From assembly GCA_022340285.1 (NCBI GenBank), contig JAJDOG010000082.1:31195-95194 (forward strand): DNA of 64,000 nucleotides. Direction: 5' to 3'. The notes beneath the pieces were generated by a model. It saw only the letters and a program-made list of their open reading frames with translations. It was not told the origin of the DNA and ran no database searches. The position numbers and the translations under genes were made by a program. This stretch comes from Betaproteobacteria bacterium (lineage in GTDB: Bacteria; Pseudomonadota; Gammaproteobacteria; Burkholderiales; SG8-39). Below are positions 39,614 through 49,568 of the stretch, piece after piece; position 1 is the stretch's first letter, and each line of letters opens with the position of its first letter.

Positions 39614-41152
39614 TCATGCTGCAGCCCCCAGCATGGCGTAGAGTGCGTCGAGTTGCGCGCGGCGCTCCGGGGCAAGGTATGAGAAGTTGGCGCCCCGGTT
39701 CTCGATCTCGGAGTAGTGTGGGGACACCTCGCGTTCGATGTCCGCGCGAACGCTGGCGAGGAGCTCGCGCCGCTCGCCGGCCAGGTCGCCGACGATACGC
39801 TGCGCCGTAGCGGTATCGCCGCGCGCGAGGAAGAACGTCGCGAGCTGCACCTGGGCGCGCCGCACGCCGGGCAGGCTCTGCGCGCCCGGCTGATCGATTC
39901 CGAGCAGGATGTCGAGCAGCGCGTCGCGCGCAGTCACGTTCGCAACGGCCAACTCGACCAGCTGGGCGACGTCGTAGGCGGCGACCTCGAGCAGGAAGGG
40001 GAGACCGCTCGCCTTGGCCAGGCGCCCGTAGAACCGGATGCGGCTTGCCACCTCGAGCGCCGCCGGCTCGTCGCCGCGTGCGAGCAGCGTCTCGCCGAGC
40101 ATGCGGTACTGGTGCAGCACGTAGTAGGCGGTGCGCACATCCGACCCGTTGATCGACGCGCGCAGGTAGCTGTTGAAGGCACGCTGGCAGAGCACCACGA
40201 GCTCCGGTCGCTCCGCCCCGCAGAGCTCCGCAAGCCGACGGGTGTGGATCGCGATCATGCCCGCCACGTCGCGCGCGCTATTGACCGCATCGATGAACAG
40301 CGCGTGATACTGGCGCAGGATTTTCGACTCGAACCAGCTCCGCGTTCGGGCGACCTCTTCGAGCGCGGTCTGAGACATCGAGACGAAATCCGGGTCGCGG
40401 GCGATCGCGTCGTCGACGCGAAACCACTCCTCGGGCAGGGCGCCGCGCAGCCGCTCGACGTCCGTGAGCAACGTCGCGAGCGCCTCGATGGCGGACATCG
40501 CGATGGCGCGGTCGTAGCTGTTCATGGCGCCGCGCGCAACGTCCTCGAGCTCCTCGATGCTTTCGATCACGGCGAGCTCGGCGGCGTGCGGATCGCCCGT
40601 GACTGCATCTTGCACCTCGTTCAGCGCGGCGGCACGGATGCGGCGGATGACGCTGAGCGGTGAGACGAAGCGGAACACGTAGCCGAAATACGGGACGAGC
40701 GCGATCACGCACGCGGTCATCAGGCCCATGGCCAGGAGGAAACCGCCTCGAGGAACGATCGGCGCGTCGTGCACCTCCCCGGTGAGCACCAGCGCAAGCC
40801 AGATGCAGAGCGCCGTCGTGAGCACGAACAGCGTCATCACGGCCTGGTTCACGCGATCGCGCACGAACAGCGTGGTGACGCGATGCGTATAGCGGGTCGC
40901 GGCGAGTTGCACGACGATCGCGACCACAGTGATCAGGATTGCGAGCATGCCCGCGACGACCTGCGCCGCCGCGATGAGGACCGCGAGCGCCGCCGACTGG
41001 TCGAGCGTCTCGAGCCAGCGCAGCGGATGGCGCCACGCCGCGCTGCCCTCGAGCCAGCTCGCCAGTGCGAGAAGTGCTATGGAGAGCGCGAGCAGCCACG
41101 CGAAACCGCGCAGTCCGCCGCCGCGATCGCGTCGCTCGCCTTGCTGCGTCAT
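39614..41152 (-). CDS. DUF2254 family predicted membrane protein
   Basis: 512 aa; [70 protein letters not shown] is DUF2254-like. Confidence 0.88.
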   Translation of the reverse strand: MTQQGERRDRGGGLRGFAWLLALSIALLALASWLEGSAAWRHPLRWLETLDQSAALAVLIAAAQVVAGMLAILITVVAIVVQLAATRYTHRVTTLFVRDRVNQAVMTLFVLTTALCIWLALVLTGEVHDAPIVPRGGFLLAMGLMTACVIALVPYFGYVFRFVSPLSVIRRIRAAALNEVQDAVTGDPHAAELAVIESIEELEDVARGAMNSYDRAIAMSAIEALATLLTDVERLRGALPEEWFRVDDAIARDPDFVSMSQTALEEVARTRSWFESKILRQYHALFIDAVNSARDVAGMIAIHTRRLAELCGAERPELVVLCQRAFNSYLRASINGSDVRTAYYVLHQYRMLGETLLARGDEPAALEVASRIRFYGRLAKASGLPFLLEVAAYDVAQLVELAVANVTARDALLDILLGIDQPGAQSLPGVRRAQVQLATFFLARGDTATAQRIVGDLAGERRELLASVRADIEREVSPHYSEIENRGANFSYLAPERRAQLDALYAMLGAAA

Positions 41153-41209
41153 CTCCCCCCTCTCGTCGACAGTCGCATCCTGTCTCCCGTCAGGATGCGG
41201 ATCAACGAC

Positions 41210-42232
41210 CTACCGGATCGGCGGCGAGTACATCAGTCCGCCTTTCGTCCAGAGATTGTTGATCCCGCGATCGAATCCCAGCGGCTTGAGATTGACGTCG
41301 AAGACCTCGCCGTAGTTGCCGACCTGCTTGACGATGTTGAACGACCAGCGATTGTCCAGGCCGAGCATCTTGCCGATGTCGCCGGTCGCCCCGACGAAGC
41401 GCTGGATCGAGGGATTGGTGCTCGACAGGTTCTGGTCGATGTTCTTAGACGTGAGCCCCAGCTCTTCAGCTTCGAGCATCGCGAAGAGCGTCCACTTGAC
41501 GACGTCGAACCACTTGTCGTCGCCGTGCCGCACCGCGGGCCCGAGAGGTTCCTTCGAAATCACCTCGGGTAGGATCACGTGGTCCGCTGGGTTCGGCGCC
41601 CGCGAAGCGCGGACCGCGACCAGGCCCGAAACGTCGGTCGTGTACACATCGCAGCGCCCGGCGAAGTACGCGTTCAGCACCTCCTCGAGCTTCTCGATCA
41701 CCACCGGCTTGAAGGTCATCCCGTTGGCGCGGAAATAGTCCGCGAGATTGAGCTCGGTGGTGGTGCCCGGTTGCACGCAAACGGTGGCGCCGTTCAGCTG
41801 CTTGGCGCTCGTCACGTTGAGCTTCTTCGGCACCATGAAGCCCTGGCCGTCGTAGTACAGTACCCCCGCGAAATTCAACCCGAGGCTCGTGTCGCGGCTT
41901 GCCGTCCAGGTGGTGTTGCGCGAGAGGACATCGATCTCGCCGGACTGAAGCGCGGTGAAGCGCTGCTGCGCCGTGAGCGGCGTGAAGCGCACCTTGGTCG
42001 GGTCGCCGAACACCGCTGCCGCCACCGCCCGGCACAGGTCGACGTCGATGCCCTTCCACTCGCCCTTCGAGTCGGGTTGCGAGAATCCGGCGAGCCCGGT
42101 GTTCACGCCGCACTGCACATAGCCTTTCGCCTTCACCGCATCGAGCGTGGACTGGGCCGTGGCGCGATCGGGCGCTGCGGCAAGCAGCATGCACGTCGCA
42201 CCAACGACCAACGCGAGCTTTCTCATCTTCAT
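41210..42232 (-). CDS. aapJ: General L-amino-acid ABC substrate-binding protein (AapJ-like)
   Basis: Signal peptide, STLDAVKAKGYVQCGVNTGLAGFSQPDSKGEWKGIDVDLCRAVAAAVFGDPTKVRFTPLTAQQRFTALQSGEIDVLSRNTTWTASRDTSLGLNFAGV. Confidence 0.95.
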   Translation of the reverse strand: MKMRKLALVVGATCMLLAAAPDRATAQSTLDAVKAKGYVQCGVNTGLAGFSQPDSKGEWKGIDVDLCRAVAAAVFGDPTKVRFTPLTAQQRFTALQSGEIDVLSRNTTWTASRDTSLGLNFAGVLYYDGQGFMVPKKLNVTSAKQLNGATVCVQPGTTTELNLADYFRANGMTFKPVVIEKLEEVLNAYFAGRCDVYTTDVSGLVAVRASRAPNPADHVILPEVISKEPLGPAVRHGDDKWFDVVKWTLFAMLEAEELGLTSKNIDQNLSSTNPSIQRFVGATGDIGKMLGLDNRWSFNIVKQVGNYGEVFDVNLKPLGFDRGINNLWTKGGLMYSPPIR

Positions 42233-42358
42233 GCCTCCTCGGGGATGTTGCCGGGAACTCCGGACGGGCCAGTCTAGTCCCGCAGCACGCATCGCGGCAA
42301 CCGGACCCGATCCGCCCGGCTTCGCGGTAGGCTTCGCCTCTCGCCAACGGAGAAGACC

Positions 42359-43243
42359 ATGCCCCACGCGACTGCGAGCGACGGCGTCCGGCTCTACTAC
42401 GAGGAGGCCGGCAGCGGCGCCACCGTCATCTTCGTGCACGAGCTCGCCGGCGATCACCAGAGCTGGGAGCCGCAGATGCGCTACTTCTCACGACGTTACC
42501 GTTGCATCGCCTACAATGCGCGCGGTTACGTGCCCTCGGACGTTCCCGAGGACGCCGCGAGTTACTCGCAGGAGCGCGCCCGCGACGACGTGATCGCGGT
42601 GCTCGATCATCTGAAGGTGGACAAGGCGCACGTGGTCGGGTTGTCCATGGGCGGCTTCGCCACGCTGCACGTGGGGCTCGCGTATCCCGACCGCGCTCGC
42701 TCGCTCGTCATCGGGGGGTGCGGCTACGGCGCGCAGCCGGGCGCGGAGGAGACCTTTCGGGCCGAATGCGAAGCCGCCGCGCGCCGTTTCGAGACGGACG
42801 GTGTCGCCGCGGCAATGAAGTACGCCGAGGGTCCGACCCGGATTCGCTTCCAGAACAAGGATCCTCGTGGATGGCGGGACGCGGCCGAGGCGTTCGCGGG
42901 CCGGCCGCTGGAGGGCGTGGTGCGCACGCTGCGCGGCGTGCAGATGCGCCGGCCGCTGCTCTACCAGCTGGTCGAGCCGATGCAGCGGCTCGACGTTCCC
43001 ACGCTCGTGATGACCGGCGACGAGGACGACCCGTGCCTCGAGGCCGGCATCCTGCTGAAACGCAACATCGCACGCTCCGGGCTCGTCGTGATTCCGCGCT
43101 CGGGGCATGCGATCAACCTCGAGGAGCCGGACGCGTTCAACGCGGCGGTTGCCGACTTTCTCGCCGCGGTGGACGCCGGGCGCTGGGAGCGGCGCGATCC
43201 GCGGTCGGTCGCGGGCGGCATCCTCGGATTCGAAAAGAAGTGA
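42359..43243 (+). CDS. Alpha/beta hydrolase
   Basis: VHELAGDHQSWEPQMRYFSRRYRCIAYNARGY; HVVGLSMGGFATLH nucleophile elbow; PRSGHAINLEEPDAFNAAV. Confidence 0.93.
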   Translation: MPHATASDGVRLYYEEAGSGATVIFVHELAGDHQSWEPQMRYFSRRYRCIAYNARGYVPSDVPEDAASYSQERARDDVIAVLDHLKVDKAHVVGLSMGGFATLHVGLAYPDRARSLVIGGCGYGAQPGAEETFRAECEAAARRFETDGVAAAMKYAEGPTRIRFQNKDPRGWRDAAEAFAGRPLEGVVRTLRGVQMRRPLLYQLVEPMQRLDVPTLVMTGDEDDPCLEAGILLKRNIARSGLVVIPRSGHAINLEEPDAFNAAVADFLAAVDAGRWERRDPRSVAGGILGFEKK

Positions 43244-43256
43244 CAAGGAGCACGAC

Positions 43257-44012
43257 ATGGATCTCGGGCTTAAGGGGAAGACCGTACTTATCACCGGCGG
43301 CTCGAAAGGCATCGGGCTCGCTTGCGCGAAGAGTTTCGCAGCCGAGGGATGCAACCTGCATCTCGTCTCGCGCGACGCCGGCCGCCTGGAGGCCGCGCGC
43401 AAGCAGGTGCGTTACGAACACCCGGTCGAAATCGCGCTGCACCCGGCCGACCTGCGCGACAGCGCGGCCGTGAAGCAAGTCGCCGCGGCGTGCAGCGACG
43501 CCGACATTCTGGTGAACAACGCGGGCGACATTCCCGGCGGTTCGGTACTCGACATCGACGAGGCCGGCTGGCGTCATGCCTGGGACTTGAAGGTCTTCGG
43601 CTATGTCAACATGACGCGCGAGATGCTCGGCCACATGAAGAGCCGTGGCCATGGCGTCATCGTGAACGTGATCGGCATGGCCGGCGAGAAGCCATCCTTC
43701 GAATACGTGTGCGGTGCGACGGCCAACGCAGGGCTCGCGGCGTTCACCAAGGGCGTCGGGCAGAAATCGACCCAGTTCGGCGTGCGCGTCGTCGCGGTTC
43801 ACCCGCCGGCGACGCGCACCGACCGAATCGTCGCGCTGATGCGCAACGTGGCGAAGCAGAAGTACGGCGACGAGTCGCGCGTCGACGACGTCGTCAAGGA
43901 TGGCAGCTTCGGCAAGATCATCGAGCCCGAGCAGGTCGGCGATACCGTGGCCTTCCTCGCCTCCGACCGGGCGGCGCATCTTTCCGGCATCGTCCTGAAC
44001 CTCGGTGCCTAG
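43257..44012 (+). CDS. SDR family oxidoreductase
   Basis: GKTVLITGGSKGIGLACAKSFAAEG; DILVNNAGDIPGG. Position of the catalytic Tyr is ambiguous (FEYVCGATANAG). Confidence 0.92.
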   Translation: MDLGLKGKTVLITGGSKGIGLACAKSFAAEGCNLHLVSRDAGRLEAARKQVRYEHPVEIALHPADLRDSAAVKQVAAACSDADILVNNAGDIPGGSVLDIDEAGWRHAWDLKVFGYVNMTREMLGHMKSRGHGVIVNVIGMAGEKPSFEYVCGATANAGLAAFTKGVGQKSTQFGVRVVAVHPPATRTDRIVALMRNVAKQKYGDESRVDDVVKDGSFGKIIEPEQVGDTVAFLASDRAAHLSGIVLNLGA

Positions 44013-44023
44013 GTTCGTGGTTC

Positions 44024-44050
44024 TTTCCCCTCCTCCTGGAGGAGGGGAAA
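44024..44050. terminator. Near-perfect palindrome between convergent genes, candidate bidirectional terminator
   Basis: tttcccctcctcc-t-ggaggaggggaaa: 13-nt complementary arms around one T; lies between the SDR stop (44012) and the BNR stop (44079). Confidence 0.6.
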
Positions 44051-44078
44051 CTTCAAACACCCGACACGCCCCCTTCCT

Positions 44079-45167
44079 TTAGGGCGCGAATCGCACCGCG
44101 CTGATCGGCGGCAGGTTGAGCGACACGCACTGCCAGGAATCGCCCGCGTCCTCGGAGATCCACAGCCCGCCGGTGGTCGAGCCCATCGCGAGCCGCGTCC
44201 CGGTCGAATCGACCGCCAGGCCATGGCGGTAGACGAGATCGTAGGACGGTTCCGTCGGCAGGCCTGTGCTCAGCACGTCGAAGTGCTTGCCCCCGTCGCG
44301 CGTGCGGGTCGCCACGAAACGCGCGTCCACCGGGACACGCCGCTCGTCCTTGATCGCCGGCACGAACCAGGCGACGTCGGGATCGTGCGGGTGCACCGCA
44401 ACCGCAAAGCCGAACGATGACGGCGCGACGTCCGTGATCTCGGTCCACGTCGCCGCCGCGTCGGTCGAGCGGAAGATGCCGCAGTGATGCTGCACCCAGA
44501 GCGTCTCCGGCCGCGCGGTACACGCGACGATGCGATGTATGTCCTGCGCAATCGGATCGCCTTGAAGTTCCGGAGGCATGTAGGTGGCGCGCATGCCGGT
44601 CGCCGCAACGCGCCATGTCTCGCCCGCATCCTCGCTGATCCAGACGCCTCCCGTCGAGACGCCGATCGTCACGCGTGCCGAGTCGCGTGGATCGACGAGG
44701 ATCGAGTGGATGCCCGGGTGGTCGTACCCACCGCCCGCCCACTTGAGTCGGTCGGGATGGTCCCACAGCGATCGGTCGAGCTGCCACGATCGGCCGCGAT
44801 CCCGCGACCGGAAGAGTCCCCCGGGTATCGTTCCCGCCCAGAGCACGCCCGGCTCGTCCTTCCCGCCCGTCTCGAGGGCCCAGATCTGCACGAGCTTCCA
44901 GGGCGCGCCCTCCGCGCCCTCCGGCTGCGCCGGATAGGCAGGCGGATCGAGCTCTTCCCAGGTCTTGCCATCGTCACCGGAGCGCTTGAGCTTCACGCCG
45001 AAGTGCCCGAGGTTGAGCGCGGCGTAGAGTGTCCGGTCGGAGGGATCGTCCAGCACGATCGTGACCGGGTCGCCCAGGAAGGCCGGCTCGCCCAGGTGCC
45101 AGCGACCACTTCGCCGGGTGACGGTGAACAGTCCCTTTCGAGTGGCAACACGCACGCGATCGCTCAT
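44079..45167 (-). CDS. BNR/WD40-like repeat (sialidase/sortilin-type propeller) protein
   Basis: Repeated SGDDGKTWEELD, SRDRGRSWQLD, SEDAGETWRVA, STDAAATWTEI, TRDGGKHFDVL, SEDAGDSWQCV Asp-box motifs. Confidence 0.9.
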   Translation of the reverse strand: MSDRVRVATRKGLFTVTRRSGRWHLGEPAFLGDPVTIVLDDPSDRTLYAALNLGHFGVKLKRSGDDGKTWEELDPPAYPAQPEGAEGAPWKLVQIWALETGGKDEPGVLWAGTIPGGLFRSRDRGRSWQLDRSLWDHPDRLKWAGGGYDHPGIHSILVDPRDSARVTIGVSTGGVWISEDAGETWRVAATGMRATYMPPELQGDPIAQDIHRIVACTARPETLWVQHHCGIFRSTDAAATWTEITDVAPSSFGFAVAVHPHDPDVAWFVPAIKDERRVPVDARFVATRTRDGGKHFDVLSTGLPTEPSYDLVYRHGLAVDSTGTRLAMGSTTGGLWISEDAGDSWQCVSLNLPPISAVRFAP

Positions 45168-45168
45168 C

Positions 45169-45438
45169 TCAGCCTCCGGTCAACGCCTGCAGGACGTGGA
45201 TCTCGCTCTCGGGGCCGACCGGATCGGTCAGCCGTTCACGGTCGCGGACGCGCGCACCGTCGACGAAGACCGCGACGTGCTTGCGCAGGTGCCCCTGTTC
45301 GTCGAGGACATAGCCGCGCAGTGTCCGGTGCTCCGCGAATACCGCGTCGAGCGCCGCGCCCACCGTCGCGCCGGCAACGTCGCAATTCGGCGCCGGCACG
45401 TGTCGCTGCAACTGGGAGGTGAACACGACTCTTGGCAT
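45169..45438 (-). CDS. MoaD/ThiS family beta-grasp protein with C-terminal GG
   Basis: 89 aa, MPRVVFTSQLQRHVPAPNCDVAGATVGAALDAVF...HVAVFVDGARVRDRERLTDPVGPESEIHVLQALTGG*. Confidence 0.87.
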   Translation of the reverse strand: MPRVVFTSQLQRHVPAPNCDVAGATVGAALDAVFAEHRTLRGYVLDEQGHLRKHVAVFVDGARVRDRERLTDPVGPESEIHVLQALTGG

Positions 45439-45474
45439 CGGTTGTCCGGTCCTCGCCGGCTCGCGTCCGCGGCG

Positions 45475-46365
45475 CTAGGGATTCGAACCGACTTTCATCG
45501 CTGTACCGGGCGGAACGGACGGCGTGCGCTCGAGCTGGCGCAGGAACTCGCCGACCGCCCGCCAGAACTCGTCGCGCCGCTCGATGCCGTAGTGGCGCGC
45601 GCCGGCGAGCGTGACGATGCGGTACGGCCCACCCCAGACCCGCGCCAGCGCCTCGCCGTTCGCGACCGGCGTGACGTTGTCGTTCTCCGCCAGCACGAAG
45701 AGCGCCGGTACGGTGACGGCGGGCGCGAGCGCGGCCGAGTCGTAGTGGCCGTTGAGCAGGACGCCGACCGGCAGGTACGGATAGCGCTCCGCGCCCAGCG
45801 CAGCGAAGCTGTCGAAGGGGGTGGCGAGGATCGTCCCGCGCGTCTTTCGCTCGGCGGCGACCGCGACCGCGACATAGGTGCCGAGGCTGCGGCCCAGGAG
45901 CACGATCGACGACGCGTCCACGTCGGGGCGCGCAGCCGCGTAGTCGTACACGAGCTTGGCGTCGTCCAGCACGACCCGCTCGGAAGGCTCGCCCTGCGAG
46001 AGGCCGTAACCGCGATAGTTGATGAACAGCCACCCCCAGCGGCCGGGCTTCTCGCCCTGGTTGATCATCCACGACGTCTCGCGCCGCACGCCGCCGAAGA
46101 CGATCACGAGCGGGAACCGCTCGCCGCGCCGCGCTCGCGGCGGGTGCTTGAGCCAGCCGTGCAGCTTGACGCCGTCGGGCGTCGTGAGGCGCACCTCCTC
46201 GATGCCGTCGTTGCGCGAGGCAACCGATGCGAGGTACGACGGATCGGCCGACCACGGGCGATAGAGCAGGCGCTGCTCGAGCGGCTCGAGCATGACCGCG
46301 CAGCCGACGACGAGGACGGAAATCCCGGCGGTGAGTAGGGTAATCAGGAGGCGCATCGGCGCCAT
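45475..46365 (-). CDS. Alpha/beta hydrolase, membrane-anchored or exported
   Basis: N-terminal hydrophobic segment; VIVFGGVRRETSW, NYRGYGLSQGEPSE, VLLGRSLGTYVAVAVAAE, FVLAENDNVTPVANGEAL. Confidence 0.88.
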   Translation of the reverse strand: MAPMRLLITLLTAGISVLVVGCAVMLEPLEQRLLYRPWSADPSYLASVASRNDGIEEVRLTTPDGVKLHGWLKHPPRARRGERFPLVIVFGGVRRETSWMINQGEKPGRWGWLFINYRGYGLSQGEPSERVVLDDAKLVYDYAAARPDVDASSIVLLGRSLGTYVAVAVAAERKTRGTILATPFDSFAALGAERYPYLPVGVLLNGHYDSAALAPAVTVPALFVLAENDNVTPVANGEALARVWGGPYRIVTLAGARHYGIERRDEFWRAVGEFLRQLERTPSVPPGTAMKVGSNP

Positions 46366-46427
46366 TCTAGGAGGGTTGCCGCGGATAGGGAATGTCGTCA
46401 CCGGGCGACGGTCGTCGCCCGTTCACA

Positions 46428-47312
46428 TCAGGGCACGAGCCGCGAAACGTGATCGTAAATCGCCCCCGGCGTCGTCCACCACGCCTGCCCGCTCTGCACG
46501 ATGTGCGCGAGCGCGCGGCGCAGGTGCCGCAGGCGGTGCGGCTGGCCGACGATGTAAGGATGCAGCGCGATGCCCATGACCACCGACTGCCGCGCCGACT
46601 GCGCGAGCATCTCGTCGTAGCAGTCGATGATCATGTTGGCGAACTCGTCGGCGCCGGCGAGGCGCGCCATCACCGCGGGGATGTCGTTGATCTCCTGCGG
46701 GTAGGGAATCGACCAGAACGATCCGCCGCGCGTGCGGAAACGCGTCGGCTGATCGTCGTGCGCCCAGTTCAGCACGTACTTGTACCCCGCTTCCTGAAGG
46801 AGATCGGGCGTGGCGTGGCTTTCCGCGATCCACGGCGACAGCCATCCCGCCGGGGGGAGGCCCTCTTCGCGCGCAATGCGCGCGGCGCAATAGTCGATGA
46901 GCCGACGTTCTTCAATTTCGGGCATCTCGCCCTGGTGATCGGCATTCGTGTGGCCGTGACCGATCACTTCCGCGCCCCACGCGTATTGACCACGCCGGAA
47001 TGCCGCCATGACCTCGGGGCAGTAGTCGTAGATGCTGGTGTTGACCAGCACGCCGACCGGCAGCTTCAGCGAATCGAAGAGCTCGATGCAACGCCACACG
47101 CCGACGCGGTTGCCGTAATCGCGCCACGAGTAGTTGAGCACGTCCGGTTCGCTCGACGGCGCAAGCTTGGCGCCGCGCCCGGCTCCGAACTCGAAGTGCT
47201 CGATGTTGAATCCGATGTAGACCGCAAGACGCCTGCCGTCGGGCCACGCAAAGTCGGGGCGGCGCGTGATCGGCGAGTAGTCGTAGCGGTCGTGGGAGCG
47301 AAGCGGGCGCAT
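46428..47312 (-). CDS. Polysaccharide deacetylase / PuuE-like NodB-fold hydrolase
   Basis: NYSWRDYGNRVGVWRCIELFDSLKLPVGVLVNTSIYDYCPEVMAAFRRGQYAWGAEVIGHGHTNADHQGEM; ALHPYIVGQPHRLRHL. Confidence 0.88.
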   Translation of the reverse strand: MRPLRSHDRYDYSPITRRPDFAWPDGRRLAVYIGFNIEHFEFGAGRGAKLAPSSEPDVLNYSWRDYGNRVGVWRCIELFDSLKLPVGVLVNTSIYDYCPEVMAAFRRGQYAWGAEVIGHGHTNADHQGEMPEIEERRLIDYCAARIAREEGLPPAGWLSPWIAESHATPDLLQEAGYKYVLNWAHDDQPTRFRTRGGSFWSIPYPQEINDIPAVMARLAGADEFANMIIDCYDEMLAQSARQSVVMGIALHPYIVGQPHRLRHLRRALAHIVQSGQAWWTTPGAIYDHVSRLVP

Positions 47313-47315
47313 GCT

Positions 47316-47948
47316 TCAGATCTCGTCGATCGAGGTCGAGCTCTCCGGATGAGGCCCCTCGCTGATCGCGAACCGGTCTCGTGTGCGAGTGTAGAAGCTT
47401 GCGCCGAACCGGGCGATCGGGAAGTAGTTCTGCAGCCGCACGCGGTAGCGCTCGAGGTCGATCAGATCATCACGCGCGTGCATCCAGAGCACGCGCCCGA
47501 TGAAGATGTGCCGGCTCGGCGTCTCGAGCTTCTCGAAGAGGGTGCATTCCAGCGCTACCGGCGCTTCCGCGATGCGCGGGGGCTTGATCGCATTGGAGGG
47601 TATGGTACTGAATCCGACGACCTGCACTTCGCTGACCTCCGGCGGGAAATGCTCGCCGCAGCGATGCATCCGGTCGGCGATCGATTCATCCACCAGGTGC
47701 ACCACGAACTCGCCGCTCGCGAGGATGTTGGCCGCCGTGTCCTTGATCTCGCCGCTTTCGCGCTTGTTCAGGCTGATCATCACGATGGGCGGCTCCTCGC
47801 CCAGCATGTTGAACATGCTGAAGGGCGCTGCATTGACCACGCCTTGCGCGTTGACCGTGGTGACGAGCGCGATGGGCCGGGGGATGATGAGGCTCGCCAT
47901 CAGCTTGTAGCGCTGATGCTCGGTGAGCTTGCCGAAATCGAGGTCCAT
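47316..47948 (-). CDS. Flavin reductase family protein
   Basis: MDLDFGKLTEHQRYKLMASLIIPRPIALVTTVNAQGVVNAAPFSMFNMLGEEPPIVMISLNKR. Confidence 0.92.
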   Translation of the reverse strand: MDLDFGKLTEHQRYKLMASLIIPRPIALVTTVNAQGVVNAAPFSMFNMLGEEPPIVMISLNKRESGEIKDTAANILASGEFVVHLVDESIADRMHRCGEHFPPEVSEVQVVGFSTIPSNAIKPPRIAEAPVALECTLFEKLETPSRHIFIGRVLWMHARDDLIDLERYRVRLQNYFPIARFGASFYTRTRDRFAISEGPHPESSTSIDEI

Positions 47949-48263
47949 GAATGAATCCGCGAACGAATTGTGGAAATTGGAACCATCGCCCCGATGCAAT
48001 GCGCGGGGCACTAGGGTGGTGCGCGATCTCGGTCGACGTCGGCCGTCAGTGCCGCGCTATGGGCCCCGCAAGGGTGTCGGCGGGGCTGGGGCGGGTTGGG
48101 TTAGTATGCGGCGGCACGGAGGTCTCCCTGAGCACTTCGCCGCGATCTTAGCAGGCCGCGGCGCAACATCACGTGGCCGCGTTGGCACGTCGCTTGCTGA
48201 AAGGCGCTTGACCTGGCTCGAGCCGGGTCGGGCAGCAGTTGTTCTCAAACAAAGGAGGTTTTC

Positions 48264-49463
48264 ATGACTCGCATCGACAAGGCCGCCTGGCGGCGTCGTT
48301 CGGTCCTCAAGCTCGGCGCGTTTGCAATCGGCGCGGGGTTGGCACTCCCGGCCCTGGCAGCCGACCCGATCAAGATCGGTCTGACCACCGCGCTTTCCGG
48401 GCAATCGGCCCGGGCGGGTGAAGCGATCACCCGTGGACTCACCATCGCAGTCGAGGAGCTGAATGCCAACGGCGGCGTCCTCGGCGGGCGCAAATTCGAG
48501 CTCATCCGGCGCGACGACGAGGCGACGCCGGCGAAGGGTGTCATCGCCGCGCGCGAGCTCGTCTTCAAGGAGAAGGTCGCGGTTCTTTTCGGCGGTCTCG
48601 ACACCCCGGTGTCGCTCGCGATCGTCCCGATCATGAACCAGGCGAAAGTGCCCTTCATCGGGCCCTGGGCCGCGGGCACGCCGATCACCAAGAATGGCGC
48701 GAACCCCAACTACGTGTTCCGCGTCTCGGCGGTCGACGAGATCGTCGACAAGGCGATGCTCCAGTACGCGCAGAAGAACTTCAACACGAAGAAGCCCGGC
48801 CTGATTCTCATCAACAATCCCTGGGGCGAATCGAACGAGAAGGGGCTGCGCGCGGCCATGGCGGCCAAGGACGTCAAGCCTGCGGGCATCGAGAAGTTCG
48901 AATCGAACGACATCGACGTCGTGCCGCAGCTCACGCGCCTCAAGGAGGCCGGCGCCGACACGCTGTTCATGGTCGGCAACGTCGGGCCCTCCGCGCAGGT
49001 CGTGAAGTCGCTGGACCGGATGGGCTGGGACGTCCCCATCGTCTCGCACTGGGGACCGGCGGGCGGCCGCTTCTCCGAGCTCGCAGGCCCGAACGCGAAG
49101 AAGGTGCACTTCGTGCAGACCTACAGCTTCTTCGGCAAGCAGACCCCCGTCGGGGAAAAGGTGATGAAGGCGCTGATGGCGAAGTACTCGGACATCAAGG
49201 GCCCGGATGACGTGACGCCGGCGGTCGGGGTCGCGAACGCCTACGACGCGATGATGCTGGTGGCGCAGGCGATCCAGATCGCGGGCTCCACCGATGGCGA
49301 CGCGATCCGCCAGGGCTTCTACAAGATCGACAAGTACGAGGGTCTGATCAAGACTTATGTGAAGCCGTTCTCACCCAAGGTCCACGACGCGATCACGGAG
49401 AACGACTACGTCTGGACGCAGTTCATCGACGGCAAGATCCTGCCGGTCGGGATGGTGAAGTAA
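48264..49463 (+). CDS. Branched-chain amino-acid-type ABC substrate-binding protein (LivK-like)
   Basis: MTRIDKAAWRRRSVLKLGAFAIGAGLALPALAADPIKIGLTTALSGQSARAGEAITRGLTIAVEELNANGGVLGGRKFELI. Confidence 0.94.
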   Translation: MTRIDKAAWRRRSVLKLGAFAIGAGLALPALAADPIKIGLTTALSGQSARAGEAITRGLTIAVEELNANGGVLGGRKFELIRRDDEATPAKGVIAARELVFKEKVAVLFGGLDTPVSLAIVPIMNQAKVPFIGPWAAGTPITKNGANPNYVFRVSAVDEIVDKAMLQYAQKNFNTKKPGLILINNPWGESNEKGLRAAMAAKDVKPAGIEKFESNDIDVVPQLTRLKEAGADTLFMVGNVGPSAQVVKSLDRMGWDVPIVSHWGPAGGRFSELAGPNAKKVHFVQTYSFFGKQTPVGEKVMKALMAKYSDIKGPDDVTPAVGVANAYDAMMLVAQAIQIAGSTDGDAIRQGFYKIDKYEGLIKTYVKPFSPKVHDAITENDYVWTQFIDGKILPVGMVK

Positions 49464-49517
49464 CGGGCTGCGCGCGGGACGCGATCGCGCGCCCCGGTCG
49501 GCTATCATTGGCCGAGT

Positions 49518-49545
49518 AAGACGGCCGCCGCGCGGCGGCCGTCTT
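49518..49545. terminator. Perfect 28-nt palindrome between livK-like and livH-like genes, candidate attenuator/terminator
   Basis: aagacggccgccgc/gcggcggccgtctt with cattt gtttt following, in the 49464-49568 gap. Confidence 0.7.
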
Positions 49546-49568
49546 CATTTGTTTTCACCCGTTTCGCC

